Notes under the pieces: model-generated | Seen by the model: only the letters and a program-made list of their open reading frames with translations | Told to the model about the DNA's origin: nothing | The model's database searches: none | DNA from: Desulfocucumis sp964643075 | Lineage (GTDB): Bacteria > Bacillota > Desulfotomaculia > Desulfotomaculales > Desulfocucumaceae | DNA length: 64,000 bases | NCBI GenBank assembly: GCA_964643075.1 | Contig: CAZXQO010000003.1 | Span: 108,571-172,570, forward strand | Direction: 5' to 3' | Program-made: the position numbers and the translations under genes | In this document: piece after piece, positions 60,694-64,000 of the stretch | How positions within the stretch are numbered: position 1 is the stretch's first letter | Layout of the letters: each line of letters opens with the position of its first letter

Positions 60694-61395
60694 CTATTTT
60701 TTGCTGGCAATGATCAACTTTTCACGATTGATTGGCATTATCAATGCCAGAGCAAGTAAAACGATACCCATCATGATCAACATGCAACGATTGAACATCC
60801 ATGCGTCAGAATCAGGAATATAACTAGTTATATAGGGGAATATATAAACAAAATGATTCCATTCCATGAGATTCATCCAGCACAACAAAGAAATAGCCCA
60901 ACAGCTTCCTGAAAACAGAAGCGCCAGCGTCATGTTGCCCATTCGGATTACAAAAAAGGATGTAAGGCCTGCAAAAAAAATAACTGGGGATAAAAATGCT
61001 AGTATTCCTTTACCAACAGGCAAAGAACTGAAAAAGTGGAAGGTTCTTAATCTGTTCAAAACCTCTTGCTCGACCCAAAACGGAAATGTGGAAAGCACCA
61101 GCAGAACCATCCCCAACACACTTATGCTGCAAAGGACCAAAAGAGTTCTAGTCAACCATACTTTGCGAATGGTTCCCGGATACGATAAAAAAAATTCGAG
61201 AGCGGGTTCTCGTTCCGGAGCGAGAAGCGAGGCGGTCATAATAATAGTCGCCCCGCTCAACATCACTTCCAGCGACCAGGTTAAAATGGGATGGGAAGAA
61301 AAAAGCATCAAAATAAGAATAAAACTAAACACAATCAGACAGGTATAAATAATTTGGTTCCAATTCGCTTTCACTTCTAATTGAATCAATCTCAT
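60694..61395 (-). CDS. ABC-2-type membrane subunit
   Basis: About 233 residues with six hydrophobic helices and no charged domain. LIQLEVKANWNQIIYTCLIVFS and SLLAPEREPALEFFLSYPGTIRKVWLTRTLL resemble permeases of antibiotic or sodium exporters. ATG 61395 (AGGATGATGATT upstream) is preferred to 61431. It ends 31 bases before the ATPase start and may be the second permease of that pump. Confidence 0.78.
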   Translation of the reverse strand: MRLIQLEVKANWNQIIYTCLIVFSFILILMLFSSHPILTWSLEVMLSGATIIMTASLLAPEREPALEFFLSYPGTIRKVWLTRTLLVLCSISVLGMVLLVLSTFPFWVEQEVLNRLRTFHFFSSLPVGKGILAFLSPVIFFAGLTSFFVIRMGNMTLALLFSGSCWAISLLCWMNLMEWNHFVYIFPYITSYIPDSDAWMFNRCMLIMMGIVLLALALIMPINREKLIIASKK

Positions 61396-61558
61396 GAAAT
61401 CATCATCCTGTAAAAAATGTTCAAAATCCACGGTAAACAGCAGTGTATAAATATAAGATGTGAAAAAAGATTAAATTGCTGAGAAAAATAGTTTTTTACA
61501 CAGTCTGACGGTTCTCCTGTCGCATGCTAAATCCATAAGAGGCCAATTTCTCTTTTCG

Positions 61559-62734
61559 CTAATCCCTCCGCAGTGCTTCGATGGGATTCATTTTGGCCGC
61601 CTTATTGGCTGGCAGTATACCGAAAATTATGCCGATGGCGGCGGAGAAGGCGAAGGCCAGCAGCGCCGTCCACCAGGATACCAAGGGAGGCCATTTGGCA
61701 AACTTGGCAATGAGAAAAGCCCCACCTATACCCAGCGCCATCCCGATAATGCCTCCCAACAGGCAGAGCACCACTGACTCTATCAAAAATTGCCACAGTA
61801 TATCCTTGCGCCTGGCCCCCAGGGCCATGCGTATGCCTATTTCCCTGGTGCGCTCGGTTACGGACACCAGCATTATATTCATTACCCCTATGCCGCCCAC
61901 GAAAAGGGATATGCCGGCAATGGCACCTATAATCAAAGTCATTATGCCGGTTACTTTACTGGCCGACTGCATCATCTGCTCCATGCTCTGACTGGCGTAC
62001 TTGGCGCCCCGGTGCCGGCGTTCCAGCACCTTTACCGCCTGCTCCATGGCTTCCTGAACCTTTTCCTTGGAAACGGCGCTGCCTTGCAGTGCACTTATGT
62101 AGGTTCCGTTCATATTGCGCCAGGCAGTGCCTGGTATATAGGCAATTACGCCATCACTAAAACCGAATATGGTCACGCTCTTGGCCACCCCTATAACCTG
62201 AAAGGGTGTGTCGCCAATACTGACCATATTCCCCACCGGCTCTGTGCGGCCGAATATTTCGTCTGCCAGTGACTCGTCCAACACGACTACCCGCCGGCCC
62301 AGGGAATCATCCTCGTTGCTGAAAAAGCGACCTTCTTTCATGGTTATATTACTGATAAAGGCATAGTCGGAGGACACTCCCTGCACCTGGCAATTCTTTT
62401 TGTCCTTCGGCCCCCGTACATCATCCATGTAACCGCTGTTGGCAGAGAGATGGGCGATACCCGGAACCTTTTCTTTAAGCACTTGCACGTCGCTGGCACT
62501 GAACTCCCTGCCGTTAGGCTTTTCATCGCTACGCCAGTCAACATAAATGGAAAACGTATTGGTGCCCACCTTTTCCATCTCCGACATTAAGACCGCTCGG
62601 CCTCCCTGGCCGATGGCCACCACCGCGATGACCGCGGCGATGCCGATGATTATGCCCAGGGTGGTCAGAAAGGAACGCAGTTTATTGGCCCGGATGCCTT
62701 CTATGGCCACCTTGATGCTTTCCAGCAGGTTCAT
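61559..62734 (-). CDS. MacB-type ABC transporter permease (second system)
   Basis: 391 residues: first membrane helix (LTTLGIIIGIAAVIAVVAIGQGGRAVL), large extracytoplasmic domain, then GGIGVMNIMLVSVTERTREIGIRMALGARRKDILWQF and final MNPIEALRRD. It is paralogous to the permease at 52539. It overlaps the ATPase upstream by 4 bases, but that ATPase is broken. Confidence 0.92.
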   Translation of the reverse strand: MNLLESIKVAIEGIRANKLRSFLTTLGIIIGIAAVIAVVAIGQGGRAVLMSEMEKVGTNTFSIYVDWRSDEKPNGREFSASDVQVLKEKVPGIAHLSANSGYMDDVRGPKDKKNCQVQGVSSDYAFISNITMKEGRFFSNEDDSLGRRVVVLDESLADEIFGRTEPVGNMVSIGDTPFQVIGVAKSVTIFGFSDGVIAYIPGTAWRNMNGTYISALQGSAVSKEKVQEAMEQAVKVLERRHRGAKYASQSMEQMMQSASKVTGIMTLIIGAIAGISLFVGGIGVMNIMLVSVTERTREIGIRMALGARRKDILWQFLIESVVLCLLGGIIGMALGIGGAFLIAKFAKWPPLVSWWTALLAFAFSAAIGIIFGILPANKAAKMNPIEALRRD

Positions 62735-63435
62735 TGCCCGTCCCCCTCCCGGGACTGCGCTTTCTGCTGCCCAACGTATTCCCTGGCATCCAGGGGATTT
62801 GCCACCCTCTCGTCATCCACCAGGCTGCCGTCCCTGAAATGAATTATTCTGGAGGTGTGCAGAGCTATTTCCCGCTCGTGGGTCACCAGCGCTATGGTGG
62901 CCCCTCCCCTGTTCAACTCCTGGAAGATGGCCATTATTTCCTCACCGGAGCGGCTGTCCAGGTTTCCCGTGGGTTCGTCCGCCAGTATTACCGCAGGGCT
63001 GTTAACCAGCGCCCGGACAATGGCCACCCGCTGCACCTGGCCACCGGAAAGTTCATTGGGCCGGTGGCTTGACCTTTCGGCCAGCCCTACCTTCTCCAGG
63101 GCCGCAGCGGCCCGGCGCACTCTCTCCCCGGATGGAATGCCCGCATAAAGCATGGGCAGCTCCACATTGCGGATAGCGGTCATCCTGAGTAAAAGGTTGA
63201 AGTTTTGAAAAACAAAACCTATTTTAAGGTTGCGATTGGCGCCAGGCCTGCATCGTTTAGCGAGCTTACTTCTATGCCGTCAAGGCGATATACGCCGGAG
63301 GTGGGGATGTCCAGGCAGCCCAGGAGGTTCATCAGGGTTGATTTGCCGGAAGCCGGACGGCCCCATAACAGCCACAAATTCCCCGGCGCTTATTTCAAGG
63401 TTGATATCCTCAAGAGCAACAACCGGAAATCAATA
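62731..63435 (-). pseudogene. Frameshifted MacB-type ATPase
   Basis: The C-terminal 150 residues are intact: LSGGQVQRVAIVRALVNS, ILADEPTGNLDSRS, THEREIALHT. Upstream, EDINLEISAGEFVAVMGPSG is followed by one extra base at about 63349-63354, inside Walker A (GPSGSGKST expected), and then a second shift at about 63236-63245 before FVFQNFNLL. The first 20 or so codons, with the start, are not found. The ATPase should be inactive unless these are sequence errors. Confidence 0.78.
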
Positions 63436-63505
63436 TGGTTACTAATAAGGAAATTATTAAGAAGCAGAAAGAGCGTCCCGCTGCTTCCGCTGTTTCCTTG
63501 CTTCC

Positions 63506-64000
63506 CTAATCCCGGCGTAAAGCTACAATTGGGCTAAGTTTTGACGCCTGATTAGCCGGGTAAATACCGAAAAACAGACCTATCATAGTGGAGAATCCAA
63601 CCGCAATTAGGAATGTCCAAATCGTAAAATGCGGCTCAAGTTTTGCAAAGTGGCTCAGGAAGAACCAGGTTCCGCTATAACCTAAAGTGACTCCAATAAG
63701 ACCGCTCAACAGGCAAATAACGATGGCCTCAATCAGGAATTGCAATATGATATCTTTTCGTTCCGCCCCGAGAGCGGCACGAATACCAATCTCCCTGGTA
63801 CGTTCAGAGACCGAAACCAGCATAATATTCATAACCCCGATTCCTCCAACCAACAGAGCTATTCCGGCAATGAACCCAATGACGAGGCGAAGCTCGTTGG
63901 TTGCACTATCAGTTTTCTGGATGTATTCTTCCATATTAAAGATATCATGACCTTACCGCGATTTTATGGACACACAGAACGTGTGATACAATAAAATCAC
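63506..64000 (-). pseudogene. MacB-type permease, frameshifted and running off the window
   Basis: The 142 C-terminal codons are typical (GGIGVMNIMLVSVSERTREIGIRAALGAERKDIILQF, PIVALRRD) and reach MEEYIQKTDSATNE. Upstream, GHDIFN continues the family pattern, but an in-frame TAA at about 63958-63960 can be bypassed only by a one-base shift to HKIAV. The large N-terminal domain lies beyond the window. It is either a decayed gene or a local sequence error. Confidence 0.7.

Overview
The window comes from a low- to mid-GC, anaerobic, monoderm, probably spore-forming clostridium. It best fits the Desulfotomaculum/Pelotomaculum side of the Peptococcaceae. This is inferred from gene content: a Tad pilus without secretin, RemA, FloA, LL-diaminopimelate aminotransferase, single-chain pyruvate:ferredoxin oxidoreductase, an SLH-domain protein, a SleB/CwlJ-type hydrolase, a SigO/RsoA/YvrJ-type module and frequent TTG starts. 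No rRNA, tRNA, CRISPR array or transposase was found.

Layout. (1) 1-12.5 kb: a Tad/Flp pilus locus (flp, tadV, tadE, tadG-like, cpaB, cpaE/tadZ, cpaF, tadB, tadC, DUF192) framed by two paralogous DegS/DegU-type modules, with an orphan HAMP sensor beside the second. Dispersed GC-rich repeats fill its gaps. (2) 12.5-16.2 kb: a leftward block of ychF-like, nitrilase-family hydrolase, a membrane-anchored hypothetical and floA. (3) 16.3-16.8 kb: a tandem array of about eleven diverged hairpins with a period near 42 nt, closed by an intrinsic terminator. It is the strongest candidate here for an undescribed structured RNA. (4) 17.0-22.8 kb: an AtoS/AtoC-like sensor kinase and sigma-54 activator, followed by a near-consensus -24/-12 promoter and a three-gene TauE-type exporter operon. 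(5) 22.9-31 kb: an AT-rich, rearranged region with three copies of a dispersed repeat, a mosaic bza/thiC pseudogene, a frameshifted phospholipase A2-like gene, a beta-propeller protein, a lipoprotein, a cell-wall hydrolase, and intact plus decayed SigO/RsoA-like genes with yvrJ. (6) 31-33.9 kb: two tandem ThiC-family genes behind a cobalamin riboswitch and terminator, which fits anaerobic synthesis of the B12 lower ligand (BzaA/BzaB type) better than thiamin synthesis. (7) 34-43.6 kb: the housekeeping run yicC-remA-gmk-rpoZ-coaBC, an aspartate aminotransferase, dapL, dapF, and a full-length P-type ATPase that has lost its catalytic residues. (8) 44-52.4 kb: an SLH surface protein, nifJ, ald and a small secreted protein. 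(9) 52.5-64 kb: MacA/MacB-type and ABC-2-type export systems with a sigma-like protein and an OmpR-type two-component pair. The last MacB-like genes carry several frameshifts.

How it fits together. The Tad locus probably builds an adhesive pilus under two-component control. The sigma-54 block looks like a self-contained sense-and-export unit for a sulfur oxyanion or organosulfur compound. The B12 riboswitch probably closes a feedback loop on lower-ligand synthesis. The right end handles export of drugs, peptides or envelope stress products. Functions are assigned from sequence motifs read by eye; no database search was run.
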